The notes under the pieces were generated by a model. That model was given only the letters and a program-made list of their open reading frames with translations. It was not told the DNA's origin and ran no database searches. Of a DNA stretch of 64,000 bases, positions 53,317-64,000 are shown one piece after another. This DNA comes from Nelumbo lutea. Taxonomy: Eukaryota; Streptophyta; Magnoliopsida; Proteales; Nelumbonaceae. A program made the translations under genes and the position numbers. The first letter of the stretch is position 1, and each line of letters begins with the position of its first letter. The stretch covers positions 143,549,017 to 143,613,016 of the forward strand of contig JAKGHH010000001.1 in assembly GCA_022828595.1 (NCBI GenBank), given 5' to 3'.

Positions 53317-56300
53317 GAAACCGTATCTAAGTCCAACATGAACCTGGATGGGTTTTGGGTGAGCTCAACCCAGTTCTATGTGTAAGCACTAGCCAAAAAT
53401 AAGGGGCGGAGGCAAAAGTAGCAAGAGAGCCATGGTATGACAACTCAATATTCCGGTTGTATGCATATTTGTATGGTTGTGTGCCTTGCTCACAAAACTA
53501 TGAAGCATCCTCAATTTAATCTAGTTTTCACAACCCCATATAAAAAGGAAAATTCTATAAAATAGTTGTGAGGTCAACTATGTTGTACAAAACAAAGTGT
53601 TGGTCAGCAAAAAAAATATGTTTAGAAAATGAATGTGGCAAAATATAAATGCTAAGATAAATGAGTGGAAAAACCAAAAAGGATAAAAATAGAAATTGAG
53701 TTATTCATAAAAACCTAGAAGTAGCTCAATAAGTGATAACATGAAAGAGAGAGAGAGAGAGAGAGGGCAGGGAGGGAGGGAGGGAGGGAGGGAGAAAGTA
53801 GATAAGATGGTTTTGGGCACATGTATTGCATAAAAGATCACCCACTGTGTTGGTTAAAAGTGATTTATTACACATTAAAGGGATTAGAAGGAACTTGGAG
53901 TAAACCAAAAAGGATATGGGTATAAGTAGTAAAAAATGATGTAAATATTAAATAATTTAATAGTGGTTATGACTTCAAATAAAATGTATTAATAAAACAG
54001 CATTCATGTAGTTGATCGATATAGTTGGGATAAGGTATAGATGATGATGATGATGGTATCTTATCATATGGAATCGAATCGAGCATATTGTTTTAGTTCT
54101 GAGTTTAGTTTTATATCTTGATTAAAATAGGGTTGGGACCGGTTCATTCTGTTTTGCACCGATTAAGATTTGAACCTATTATATAATTAATAATATATAA
54201 AGGTAACCTCATTTTCTTATAATATTTTTTGTTATATTTTGATTTTTTTTCAGCTTTATTATATTTTGTACTCACATATAAACGGATAATTTATTATTTA
54301 CTTTCATTTTTATTAAGATTATTTTATAAGAAATGTCTCAAATTGTTATATTATAGGTAATTATAGATGTGAAGTATAATTGAGTTTAATCATTATCCCT
54401 ATTAATAATGGCCTCAATTCTGATCTATTTTATAATTAATAATAGGTCCGGGGCTGATCCACCCTTTACCTAACCAGATCCGACCAATAGACAGCTGTAC
54501 GTACATGCATCCATTTAATGCCGCCGGCCGCCGGGTTTCATAAAGACAAAGGACAGCGTGGATTTAGACTTGTGTACGAGCCCAAGTTAAGGGCCCAAGA
54601 AATTGATGAAGCCCACTTGTGGCCCAAAACCAATCCTAACATCTCCAATATCATTGGCTAATGCCCATTCATGCTGACACGGTGCCCCTATTCACCATAG
54701 ATTTCTCACAAATAATTGTACCAAATGAGCAGAACTCCAGAGGAGAAATCCAGCCTTAGACAAAGGTGGAAAATACTTTTTTCTTGGCTTTGTACTTGAA
54801 GGCTGAAGCACTAGTGAAAAATTAGTCATCTTTTGAAGGGTTAACCAGCCAACCGACCACAGGAAAGAGGGCCAGCTTTCTGGTGGGTGACAACTGAGAA
54901 GTGTCGAGAGTGGTTGGCTCTTGACAGGAGCCCTTGAGAGCCTTCTTAAATGCTAAGTGTACAATTAACGGAATTGTACTACTTTAGGTGCATTGGATTC
55001 ATGGTGTGAAGGATTTGTGGGATGAGTTGATGGGTACCCATCTGCAATTGAAGTGGAAATGGACATGGAAACTAGAAAAAAAAGGCAAAAGCTTGGGCTG
55101 GGGAAAGAGGACCCTTGACCACTTTGGGACTCCTCTTACTTGACCTTTGTTTTTAGGGTGATCAGATCCACCATTCAATGTATCTCAGCTTGAAGACTCA
55201 CTGGGCCATAGAACGTCTCAAAATTGAAACAAATACTTAGACCTTTGAAGGCTTGAATCAGATTGTCAAGGATTACACTTAATGGAATTTATCTAAGGTT
55301 TAAAGTATCAGAAACACTAAATGTATCGATTAGACAAATTTAAGAAACATATTAAGATACGCCTTTAATAGCATAGATATGGACGAAAAGTTAAGATACA
55401 CGTGGAAACATTATAAATACTCCAACAAATCATAAATATACATCAATAATATTAAGTATAGGGCCTAAATGAATTATAAACATAAAAATCACATCCTTTA
55501 CTGATTTTTATGAAAAAAAAATATCATAGTCAACATACGGAAAGGGTATTCTCTAATAAGGTTATAACTACAAAATATAAGCTTAATAATCATTTAATGA
55601 AACATTTTCTATAATGTTTTAAACAATTGTTTATTTCTTAATCAAACAATTATTTTGTTTTTATTACAAAAATTATAACAAACATTAAAAAATAAAATGT
55701 AATAGAAAATTAATTTAATGGATGTGATAGATCATCCATAGATTTACAACATGGTAAGTATTACAAAAAAATAATAATAATTATTTTATAATAAATTTCA
55801 ATAGATTTATGAATTAAAAATTAGAAAGAATATTTTTATTTTAAAATTACAAAAAAATTTAAAAATAAATATTTATCTTTTTACAAAAATAAATATTTTT
55901 ATTCCAAAAAAATAAAAAATTAATATTTTAGAAATTTCAATAGATCTTTGGATATGGTAGATCACCCATAGATCTATGACACAATTATTCTTCATGGGAA
56001 ATATTACACCAAAAAATATAAAATTTTATTTTTTGTTGTTATTTTATATTTTTCCTAATTTTTCTTCAAAAAATTAAATAGATGTATTTAAATCACAAAA
56101 AATTAAATAGATGTATATATATATATATATATGTATAAAGCATTTCCAAGCATTACAAAACACAAAATATTGTAACATCCTATCAAATAAATTGAAAAAA
56201 ATTTAAAAATGTTAAATTTTGGAGGTTGTTTTGGTTTTTTTATTTAAAGATTTTTCAATCCAAGAATGTGTATAGATGATTTGGTGAGTTTGGGAGAGAA

Positions 56301-56340
56301 ATAAGGCTTTTGGAAAGAGTTAGAAGCATTTTTTTCAAAC
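53317..56340. other. AT-rich spacer without recognised genes
   Basis: No coding region is seen. A (GA)n tract followed by GGAGGGAGGGAGG lies at 53746-53795, and (AT)n at 56114-56130. 55440-56200 is almost pure A and T with several ATAGATC-CCATAGAT-TA words. The GC-rich stretch at 54520-54540 (GCCGCCGGCCGCCGG) is isolated. Confidence 0.5.
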
Positions 56341-56375
56341 GTTTTTAATTCGTTTTTTGCCTATAGGAAATTATA

Positions 56376-56588
56376 CTGTATTGACCGATGCACCCCAATA
56401 CAGGTATGATAAAGTCTTGATACAAGTCTGATATGCCCCCAATACACTTTGATACGGTCATGATACGGGGTTGGCATGACGAATAGACACGATACAAGTG
56501 ATTTTGTAACATTTCCCATGCCGACCCCTTAACGATACAATATGTATCAGCCAATATGGGTCAGTACATTGCAAAATTTTGAACCTTG
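56376..56588. mobile_element. Relative of the CAAGGTTC MITE, borders uncertain
   Basis: The right end AAAATTTTGAACCTTG matches the end of the 39704-39938 element, and the interior has GATAC-rich palindromes (CAATACAGGTATGA, GATACAATATGTATCAGCC). I could not locate the left end exactly or a target duplication. Confidence 0.55.
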
Positions 56589-56789
56589 GATTTATGTAAT
56601 CATTGGTCATGATCTTTTTAATGCCTGATTATGCTTATTTGGATGTTAGAACTTGCATTTGATTAATAATAATTATATGTATATATTAGATATCATATAT
56701 AACTATATAAAGTTTATAACTGATAATTTTAATATTTTATATTTAAATGCATTTATTAATTTTTCAAAACTTATTGTTTAAATGTGCCA

Positions 56790-57335
56790 TTTGTTAAAAT
56801 GTCCCTTGTAGTTTCATGAATTTACTAAAACTTATAATATAGTTTACATTTTACTAAAACACCCCCTATAGTTTGTAACAAATTCACTTAATCAACCTTC
56901 CATTATGGAAGTGAAAAATGACAGTTTTGACTTTAATATCCACTCAAACAAATTTAATATATAGAAAACAAAAATAGAAATACCATTCTTGTCCCTAAGC
57001 AACAACTTTATTCGGCAAAATTTGTTGTCTATTTGAACAAGGAAAACATGCCATTGATGACGAATAACCCTATATAACATTTTTTGATAGATCTGAAAAT
57101 CAAACCTTGTTTCTTTTTAGAAGTTTGATATGAAATTTTAAGGGTACTTTGAGAATAAAACAAACATGGGCCCATGCCCCTTAAACATTTTCCATTTTAT
57201 TTATATTGTCAAGTTACTATTTTTAGACAGAAATACAAAGAATTTTTAACAGAAGGTTGATTAAGGGTGTTTTAGTAAAACCAAAACTAGAAGACAGGTT
57301 TTAGTAAACCCATGAAACTGTTGTTATCTTAAGTG
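56790..57335. mobile_element. Foldback element with long arms
   Basis: The left arm AGTTTCATGAATTTACTAAA...CACTTAATCAACCTTCC pairs with the right arm GGTTGATTAAGGGTGTTTTA...TTTAGTAAACCCATGAAACT. Arms exceed 80 bases. The exact ends and target duplication were not resolved. Probably a Mutator-type MITE. Confidence 0.65.
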
Positions 57336-58159
57336 CAATAAGACGGATGCAAATTAAATTCCAATCCAGTCTGAGTTTGACATATTGGCGGATGCAGATC
57401 TGATTAAATTACAGCCCTATAACGAAGCAGTAAGTCATAAGGACCCTGAACCCAATTCAAAATTTCCCATCAACACAGAAAGGGAAATGGAGTTTAGGAG
57501 AGGAATTGAGCCTGAGGAGGGACAAAACTTACTGAAGTTTCCTAATTCCACAGTTATATTAAGTTTTTAGGAGAGGATTCCGGATTCTAGAGGATTTTAA
57601 GCTTTCAATTTTGTGTATGCATATTTGCAAAGTTCTTTGGGGCGAGATGTCATTTCAACCCGTTGAACCGGGCTTCATCTCCACCTCGGCGATTCTGAAG
57701 GATTGCAGGTTCCCTTTTAGGACCTGGTACTCACTCAAATCGATGGAATCCACTCCCTTTAGCATCTGCCATTTTTCTCAGATTCCACCTCTTATCATGG
57801 CCGTCAAAGAACAAGAATCTCTCTTTTAAGCACCCATTTCCTGATTCCATCAAAATGTTAATTGCAATCAATTGTGTCATTTTAGTTTTTAGGCTTTATT
57901 TGACATGAAATGGGTGGAGATTTTTTTGAAAGTTAGGCTCAGTTTGGTAGGAGCACATATGCTTGCAGAGTGCAAAATCTTATATTTTGTATTGTTTTAT
58001 ATGAATTTGTATAGTATATATTTGCATTTATACTCTTGCCAAACTAAGCTTTACTTTTTCATCCTTTTACAATGAAAATTTGGTTCTCCTTTCTATTTAC
58101 ATAAAAACAAATTAGGAGGGCCGGGTCTCTCTCCGAGTTGAATTATGGTGCAAATGCAT
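57336..58159. other. Spacer, no gene recognised
   Basis: The short frames at 57385-57570 and 57611-57829 match nothing I know. 57920-58060 has words related to 49310-49510 (AGTTTGGTAGGAGCA, TGCAAAATCTTATATTTTG). Confidence 0.4.
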
Positions 58160-58474
58160 CAAGGTTTTTAAAACTCAACTGGACAACAAACCATTTAGGG
58201 TTCAGTTCTCGGGTTTAATGGTTGGACCATTCAAAGCAAATGGACGGTTCATTCTGGCAAAAGAAATAAAAACATAAAAAAATAAAAAATGGTCAAAACC
58301 ACTGGGCGGTTCAAATGGTTTGAACAGTTCGATTACCTGGGTCAACAGTTTGCTGACCAAATCAATGGTTTTTGGCCAAAAAGATAGTTCTAGAGTAAAA
58401 CGAGACCGATTAAGTGACTGGTTCCCGATTATTTTGGTCCGACTGTTTGATTCAGTCCGACTTTGAAAACCATG
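58160..58474. mobile_element. Second member of the CAAGGTTTTTAAAA MITE family
   Basis: It shares with 47032-47351 the end CAAGGTTTTTAAAA, the words GTCCGACTGT and CAATGGTTTTTGGCCAAAAA, and the end TTTTGAAAAC-ATG. No clean target duplication. Confidence 0.75.
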
Positions 58475-58764
58475 ATCTGTATAATAAATCTAGGTCTTAA
58501 CCAATTAGGTGTTAAAGATTTTTACTTTTTATTGATTTACATTTTACAAATTATACTTTTACATTTAAGAAGGTTTACTCACCTTTAACAAGATGTGAAT
58601 CGAATATATCATTGGTCCAAGTATTTTACTGCGTGGTGCAGCAAATGCACCATGGATTTTACCTTTTTTTTTCCCTCTTTATAATTTGCAGTAATAACAA
58701 TTTGAACTGTTTCAGTCTCGAAATTTTCATATCCATTTCACATAAACAGAGCAAAAACAAAACT

Positions 58765-59177
58765 TAGGGCTGCAGTAGTATCTGATAATTCGAATTCTAT
58801 TCTGTTAAGGGTATTTCGAATTCAACCTGCTTATAATCTAATTCGACACTTAAAAATTTATAAAGTTGGTTTGAATGTTGTATTTTCACTAAATTGTTAT
58901 AAGGTTCAAGTTTCATATAAGAATTTTTTTTTAATTTATTTTGGTCATAAAATATAATATTAAAGTCAATTTTACTTCATTTGATTTACTATAATATAAC
59001 ATTTTGATTATTTTTAGTCTAATTTATTTATACAATTTAATATTCAATTATAATCTAAATCCAATTCAAATTCATTAGGTATCCGATGGATATGATCTGA
59101 TTCGGATTCAAATATAAACGAATCAAATATCTATCTACCTATATCATCTGATTCAATTCGATCTATTTGCAGTCCTA
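58765..59177. mobile_element. hAT-type MITE with exact 8-bp target duplication
   Basis: Ends TAGGGCTGCAGTAG and ATTTGCAGTCCTA are inverted with few mismatches. Flanks are acaaaact on both sides (58757-58764, 59178-59185), an exact match. Same family as 33933-34429. Confidence 0.9.
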
Positions 59178-61230
59178 ACAAAACTGTTTTTTTTTCATTG
59201 GATCGCAAGTCAAATTGTGTGATTATCCAATTCGATTGTTTGACTTGCTCAAATACACTATAAGAAAAATAAAATAAATTATTAAATAATTCTAGATTGC
59301 CTTTTAAAACTATTTTATATAAAAAAAAGGCTTAAGACAATTGAATGGCAGAAATTACAGTGAGTATTAAAACATATTGACCAAGTCAATATTAATGAGA
59401 ATTGGGCATCCCAACAACCATTTGGGGTGGCAGTTTCTGATTCTAACAGCCCAACTGTCGATCCAATCCGAGTCTGACAACACTGATTTTGCCATTGTTG
59501 AGCTTTGTTTGGCATCGTCATTGCTAGGAGATGGGTATCAAATGTAGAGCAAACTAGAGTAATAGGATTTCAACAGCCTACCCACCCATTGATAATAGTA
59601 TTTATGATATTGAAGATATGTGAATGATTCTCATAAATCAATTTGCAACCAATTAGACCTTGGATTGGCCAACATCCATTGACCAAAAGCTGCCGATGGA
59701 TGAAGGTTTTAGAAGTCAGATTAAGGGGACCAATGTAATCTGTTTATTTGCTAAGAAAGGCTATATTAGAAAATAGAAATTCCCGTAAACAATGAAAGTT
59801 ATGCAGCTCTTGTATCCTTTACCGAACAGACTTGGTGGGCCCATTGATTCTAAGATAAAGTTGGGCATATGGGTTCCACCTTATCAGTAGGATAAAGAAA
59901 ATTAAGTGTTCATTAACTCTTTGCTTACTAGCAATATTTTATTAGAAAAATTAAATATAGTGATAATCTAAAAATACCTCCTCATTTTTGGGTTTATTAA
60001 CCAATCCGAGTACATTAAATTACAGTATAAGCTGGGTTCCGATTGAAAAGATTCAACTTAACTGATTGATCAATCAACTTTATGCATTTATCTTCCTTTT
60101 TAAATTATTCACTAAATCACTAGTCATTTGGTGGAAACTTAGGACTTGTTCATCTCGAATGAGTCTACTAACTCTCGTGTTCTTTTATGATGATTTTGTT
60201 TCTTCTATTATTATTTTCACCTTTGCCCCAATTATTTATCCATATTATTTTTTCAGGAGAACCTTTTCTCAAGTGACAAAAAAATAACTTGGGGGAAATT
60301 AAGTTTATTTACCATGAGACCCACACGATTTTTGGAAAGATTGACCAACTCCACTCTTTCCCAACTTACCGATAAACAAACGAGGTCTTAAAGATAGAAA
60401 TTGAGAGGTGTTATAGTTATTTCATAGAAGCTGTTAATTTCCCTGATATCTGACACCGACAGGGGTCTCTAGAGGAATCGAATTGAGGGTGAGAGTTCCA
60501 GAGAATTGGGCAAAAATGATGGAGAATTTCAGATGATAACCCAAATTATTAAAATAAAGAAAAAGAAAGAAAGAAGGTGTGGCATGCATGCATTTGTACA
60601 ACCAAAAGAGTCCGATTAACAAAAAGAATTAAAAAAAATAATAAGTATGATGTTACTTTCTTTTTCATTTTATTAATATGTAGAGAAACAACTTTGACAA
60701 GTTGGTTCAACTTCATATATAAGCCATTTCTAATGTCTTCCGCATTGTTATTGTCTTATTGATGCATGGAGTTTGTATGGATTAACATGTCGGTGTCATA
60801 TAAGGAGAGCCATGAGTAAACAGCACAGGCTGTCCAACATAAACAGCCAAATTCTTTCCACGTACATGTCTTTACTATTTAATGTAATTACATGCTTTGG
60901 CTTCCCATTCAATCATCCAGACCACCATAAAAAACATTAATCCATTTAATTTTCTCTTCCCCTACTCTCTCCATTTATATTACATTTGATCAACATGGAC
61001 ATTTAGAAACTGCCCAATTTTGTGTCAATGGATCGGCTTTAACATGGGTTAGACTCAATCCAAACTTAACTTGATTATACTCTAACTCAATCCCAATTAA
61101 TCCAATCCCATAAATTTTCAGAGTTAATGAAATTTTGATTTTCATTTAGTAAGATATTTATATTCTTTTTTTTTAGATTTATATAGGGTTTATAAAAAAA
61201 TTATTTTCCTTGGACCATTTATATGAGTAA
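59178..61230. other. AT-rich spacer without recognised genes
   Basis: No coding region, RNA gene or clear repeat borders were found. Short frames at 59315-59521, 60066-60287 and 60434-60762 are not convincing. Confidence 0.5.
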
Positions 61231-61309
61231 TGATGAGGGCGGATTTGTCCCTCCAATGACATTATGACACATGGCACCTCATGACAATTAGGTGCAATCC
61301 GGCACTTCA

Positions 61310-61620
61310 CAGGTAGTTTGGCACCTGGTCAGCCCGGCATCTCACAGGCAGCTCGACACCTCATAGGCAGCTCGCCACCTAGTCAGCCTGGCACCTCACA
61401 GGCAGCCCTGCACCTGGTCAGCCCGGCGCCTCATAGGCAGCTCACCACCTGGTCAGCCTGGCACCTCATAGGCCGCTCGGCACCTAGTCAACCCAGCACC
61501 TCACAGGCAGCTCGACACCTCACAGGCAGCTCGGCACCTGGCCAGCCTGGCACCTCACAGGCAGCTCGCCACCAGGCAGCCTGGCACCTTACGGGCAGCT
61601 CGCCTCCTAGTCAGACCGAC
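61310..61620 (+). repeat. Roughly 34-bp minisatellite in U3 of the second gypsy LTR
   Basis: About nine copies of a 31-35 bp unit built from CACCTGGTCAGCCTGG and CACCTCACAGGCAGCTCG. The long open frame over it (61318-61713) is produced by the repeat and is not a gene. Confidence 0.85.
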
Positions 61621-61830
61621 CACCGCATGGCAACCCCGAGGATCTCATCACCGTACTCCGTCTCTTCCGGGGTCGTACCTTGTAACGGCTATCTTAGCTC
61701 ACCCACTCCCTGATTCAGACAGAGATGAGCAACCTTACCGGTTGGTGGTATTATCCCCACCTAACATGGAAACAGATCCCATCACAACGGGAATCCAGGA
61801 ACTACTCCACCAAACCTGCAAGGACTCCAG

Positions 61831-61838
61831 TATATAAA
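61831..61838 (+). promoter_or_regulatory. TATA box of the second gypsy LTR
   Basis: TATATAAA followed by GACCTCACCCCCTAGGGG, almost the same arrangement as at 2876 in the first gypsy element. Confidence 0.7.
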
Positions 61839-62066
61839 GACCTCACCCCCTAGGGGCGAAGGTATGCGTAATCTCTTCTCTCTAGCTCTTTCATAATCTG
61901 ATATCATCTTCAAGCTCATAACTAAGCACTAACTTAACCATCGGAGTGACCTCACTGGGTTAGCCACCCCGGATTCTCTGATCCATCTCTTACAGGTTCC
62001 TCAGTTCCCATAATTGCTGGTACCCAGATCATCTCCACCAGGGAGCAGCCGGATTGCGTCACATCA

Positions 62067-62085
62067 TTTGGTGCCGTCTGTGGGA
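62067..62085 (+). other. Primer-binding site region of the second gypsy element
   Basis: TTTGGTGCCGTCTGTGGGA directly after the LTR, matching the site at 3104 with one C to T change. Confidence 0.72.
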
Positions 62086-62142
62086 ATCGTTACTAAAAGC
62101 CTTTTATCTCCATTCAAAAATCTCAAGCTCATAATCAAATCC

Positions 62143-63646
62143 ATGGCTTCCTTCAGCAACGTTGGACAAAACAATGAAGTAAACATCTCCGGGGGCAACC
62201 TCAGTTCCTGTCTGTCTGCATAGGTCAGTTCACCATTTCGCTCTCTGCGGGTGGGATCCTAGCACTGACTGTGCCTCGAGCAACTGTGCCCATGAACACT
62301 TCCCCCTTTAGTGGGTGCGACTCTTGCTAAACCAGTTGTGGTTCCCCTGGAGTCAAACAGAACCAACTGAATGACCTTGTACATTGTGTGCGGGCTATTC
62401 AAGCCCTCCAATGGTTTCAACATTACTAGCAGCAGGTTTTGCACCACATCTACCAGTAGCAGCTCCCATCGCTATAGCAGAATCAACAGCCAACCCCGCC
62501 TCAGTGTTCGATCACACCAAGAAAGCCTCGGCATAAGAACAACCGTTCTCCTCACCGGGGGGAGACTTCCCAGTTCTCGTCCCACAGCAAAAGGGAAAGG
62601 AAAGTTGCTTCTCCCGCCTCGCAGCAAGTGAAAAGGTTGGGAGATACTCGATCCACCAGAGCTAGTCCACCCCGACCCTTGCAACTTGAAGGTTCACTTG
62701 TAGGAAACCAATTCGAGGTCTTGGTTGCGGACTCCAGATGAGGCCTTTCTGTCCATAGTAGCCAGCGTCAGCAGTCCAAATCACTTCAAGCCAAAGACAC
62801 TATCTGACAGCTTGGAAGTCAACAACACCGCTGTGGAACTAGTCAAGAAGTAGCAAAGGAGATGTTCTAAGGCACATTGAACAGTAGACCCAAGCCAGCT
62901 TGCGGGACCTAAACGACCTGGGCAGCCTAAAGGTAAGGCAGAGGTAAGATCGGAAATCACAAAAACCGCTCCCCTCCTCTTTGCACCATCTCCTTGTCCT
63001 CCAAGCTCCTAGCCACTCCGATGCCGAAGGACTTCAGGGTGCCTCCGCTGGACAAGTATGATGGGTCGTTCGACCCAAATGATCATGTAGACTCTTTCCA
63101 GTCCCAGATGCACCTCGCTGGGTTGACAAAACTTGCATGTGCATTGCCTTCTCTATGACCTTCAGAGGGGTAGCTCGCAAGTGGTACAGAAACCTCGTGC
63201 CCGGGACAATTAAAAGTTGGGCGCAGCTCATGCAGCTGTTCACTTCGCATTTCATCACCAACAAGAAGTGTCTGAGGTCACAAGAAAGCCTCTTCAGCAT
63301 AGTCCAGAGTGAAGGAGAGGCAATTTGAAGCTACATCAGACGCTTCAACGACACTTGTTTACTAATCCCAGACTTAGACCTCGGCGTAAGACTCGCAGCA
63401 GCAAAGAAGGGTATCACCCATAGGAAATTCAAATGGCATGTGGTGGCAAACAAGCCTAAAGAAATCACCGAATTCCTCAAGCTCACCGATCAGTTCATCG
63501 GGACTGAAGAAGAGATGAACCAAAAGACTAAAGCCCCGACGGAGAAAAGAAAGAGGGAAGACCTTCGAACAATGGCGGCAGTAAAAGAAGGAAAGCAAGT
63601 ACCTCAGGCTTGGACCATCAACAATTTAAGACGATACTACCTGTGA
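62143..63646 (+). pseudogene. Gag fused to the C-terminal end of integrase
   Basis: Gag starts at 62143 (MASFSNVGQNNEVNISGGN, compare MASSSNAGRG in the first element) and is frameshifted several times. The gag core at 63020-63480 shows VPPLDKYDGSFDPNDHVDSF, GVARKWYRNLVPGTIKSWAQ and EFLKLTDQFIGTEEEMNQKT. Directly after EKRKRED the same frame reads EGKQVPQAWTINNLRRYYL and stops at 63644-63646. In the first element the matching end GKQVPRAWNVVKLRRYYL belongs to integrase, 4.4 kb downstream of the matching gag point. The join removes the gag Cys/His cluster, protease, RT, both RNases H and most of integrase. The frame over the join (63440-63646) is open, so the fusion is in frame; upstream shifts show that this copy is now inactive. 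Confidence 0.88.
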
Positions 63647-63659
63647 TTGCCGAACTCGG

Positions 63660-64000
63660 CACCACATAAGACCCAGTCGCCTCTTCGGCATGGGCGAACT
63701 AAGTCCCAACCGCCTCTTCGCATGGGCGAGCTAAGTCCCAGTCGCCTCTTCGGCATGGGCACCTAAGTCCCAGTCGCTTCTTCGGCATGGGCGAGCTAAG
63801 TCCCAGTCACCTCTTCGGCATGGGCGAGCTAAGTCTCAGTCGCCTCTTCGGCATGGGCACCTAAGTCCCAGTCGCCTCTTTGGCATGGGCATGCTAAGTC
63901 CCAGTCGCGTCTTCAGCATGGGCGAGCTAAGTCCCAGTCGCCTCTTCGGCATGGGCGAGCTAGTCCCAGTCGCCTCTTTGGCATGGGCGAGCTAAGTCCC
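63660..64000 (+). repeat. 33-bp minisatellite downstream of the gag fusion, open at the window edge
   Basis: About ten copies of a 33-bp unit containing CTAAGTCCCAGTCGCCTCTT and CGGCATGGGCGAG. Some copies have lost two or three bases. The array continues outside the window and occupies the place of the 3' non-coding region of the element. Confidence 0.93.

Larger units (their letters stand above)
61231..62066 (+). repeat. 5' LTR of the second gypsy element
   Basis: It starts TGATGAGGGCGGATTTG and ends GCGTCACATCA before the primer region. Length 836 bp. A minisatellite (61310-61620) lies in U3 and a TATA box at 61831. The target copy on the left is agtaa (61226-61230). Confidence 0.88.
61231..64000 (+). 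mobile_element. Second gypsy element, gag-only deletion derivative (TR-GAG-like), 3' part outside the window
   Basis: A 5' LTR, primer site and gag of the same type as the element at 2040 are present. Instead of protease, RT, RNase H and integrase, the gag reading continues in frame into the last about 20 residues of integrase and stops. A 33-bp minisatellite follows and runs off the window. This is the structure of a non-autonomous element that keeps gag only. Confidence 0.88.

Noticed and set aside
53746..53795. (GA)n and GGGA tract as a GAGA-type regulatory site
   Set aside because: No gene lies within several kilobases, and similar tracts occur throughout the window as simple repeats.
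61318..61713. 131-codon frame rich in Ser, His, Ala and Pro
   Set aside because: It is the translation of the U3 minisatellite of the second gypsy LTR.
63660..64000. CRISPR-like array of 33-bp repeats
   Set aside because: The units are directly head to tail without unique spacers, and the window is plant nuclear DNA. It is a minisatellite.

Overview
The window is nuclear DNA of a flowering plant. The evidence is two host genes of plant type, a G-type lectin receptor-like kinase and an intron-rich M17 leucine aminopeptidase, set in a dense layer of plant LTR retrotransposons, L1-like LINE remains and foldback MITEs. I could not assign a species. There is no sign of prokaryotic or organellar sequence, and I saw no rRNA, tRNA or CRISPR array.

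Layout. 1-639 (minus) is the 5' end of a G-type lectin S-receptor-like kinase gene, cut by the window edge. 1359-1901 is a Mutator-type MITE. 2040-11848 is a Ty3/gypsy element of the Tat type (gag, protease, RT, RNase H, a second RNase H, integrase) that also carries an antisense, intron-bearing gene between pol and the 3' LTR. A 100-N assembly gap (11849-11948) cuts its 3' LTR. 11949-18210 is a Ty1/copia element whose first 3-4 kb next to the gap is full of single-base insertions, so gag and protease are hard to read. 18211-21036 is the 5' part of a second copia element on the minus strand, ending abruptly against the first.

22102-35582 (minus) is a leucine aminopeptidase gene close to Arabidopsis LAP1. 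Exons 1-6 lie at 32352-35582. Exon 7, which carries the M17 signature NTDAEGRL, lies 10 kb away at 22102-22180. The intron between them is filled by an old copia element (23758 to about 31270), whose gag is itself split by a 2.0-kb Mutator-like element with about 110-bp terminal inverted repeats, an imperfect 9-bp target duplication and a captured GRAS-like gene fragment (Pack-MULE candidate). The last exons of the gene are not visible in the window.

35761-61230 has no recognisable host gene. It holds two probable solo LTRs of the gypsy LTR family (36508-37927 and 51974-53311), both with internal minisatellites, fragments of one or more LINEs (40950-41500, 45040-45654, 48770-49170), and many MITEs, several with target duplications and two with paralogous empty sites. 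61231-64000 is a second gypsy element in which gag is fused in frame to the last residues of integrase, so the rest of pol is deleted (TR-GAG-like non-autonomous derivative); it is followed by a 33-bp minisatellite that runs off the window.

Only the two host genes are likely to serve the plant. The rest is mobile DNA in several nested layers. Single-base homopolymer indels occur in both host exons and transposons and suggest that part of the apparent decay is consensus error.
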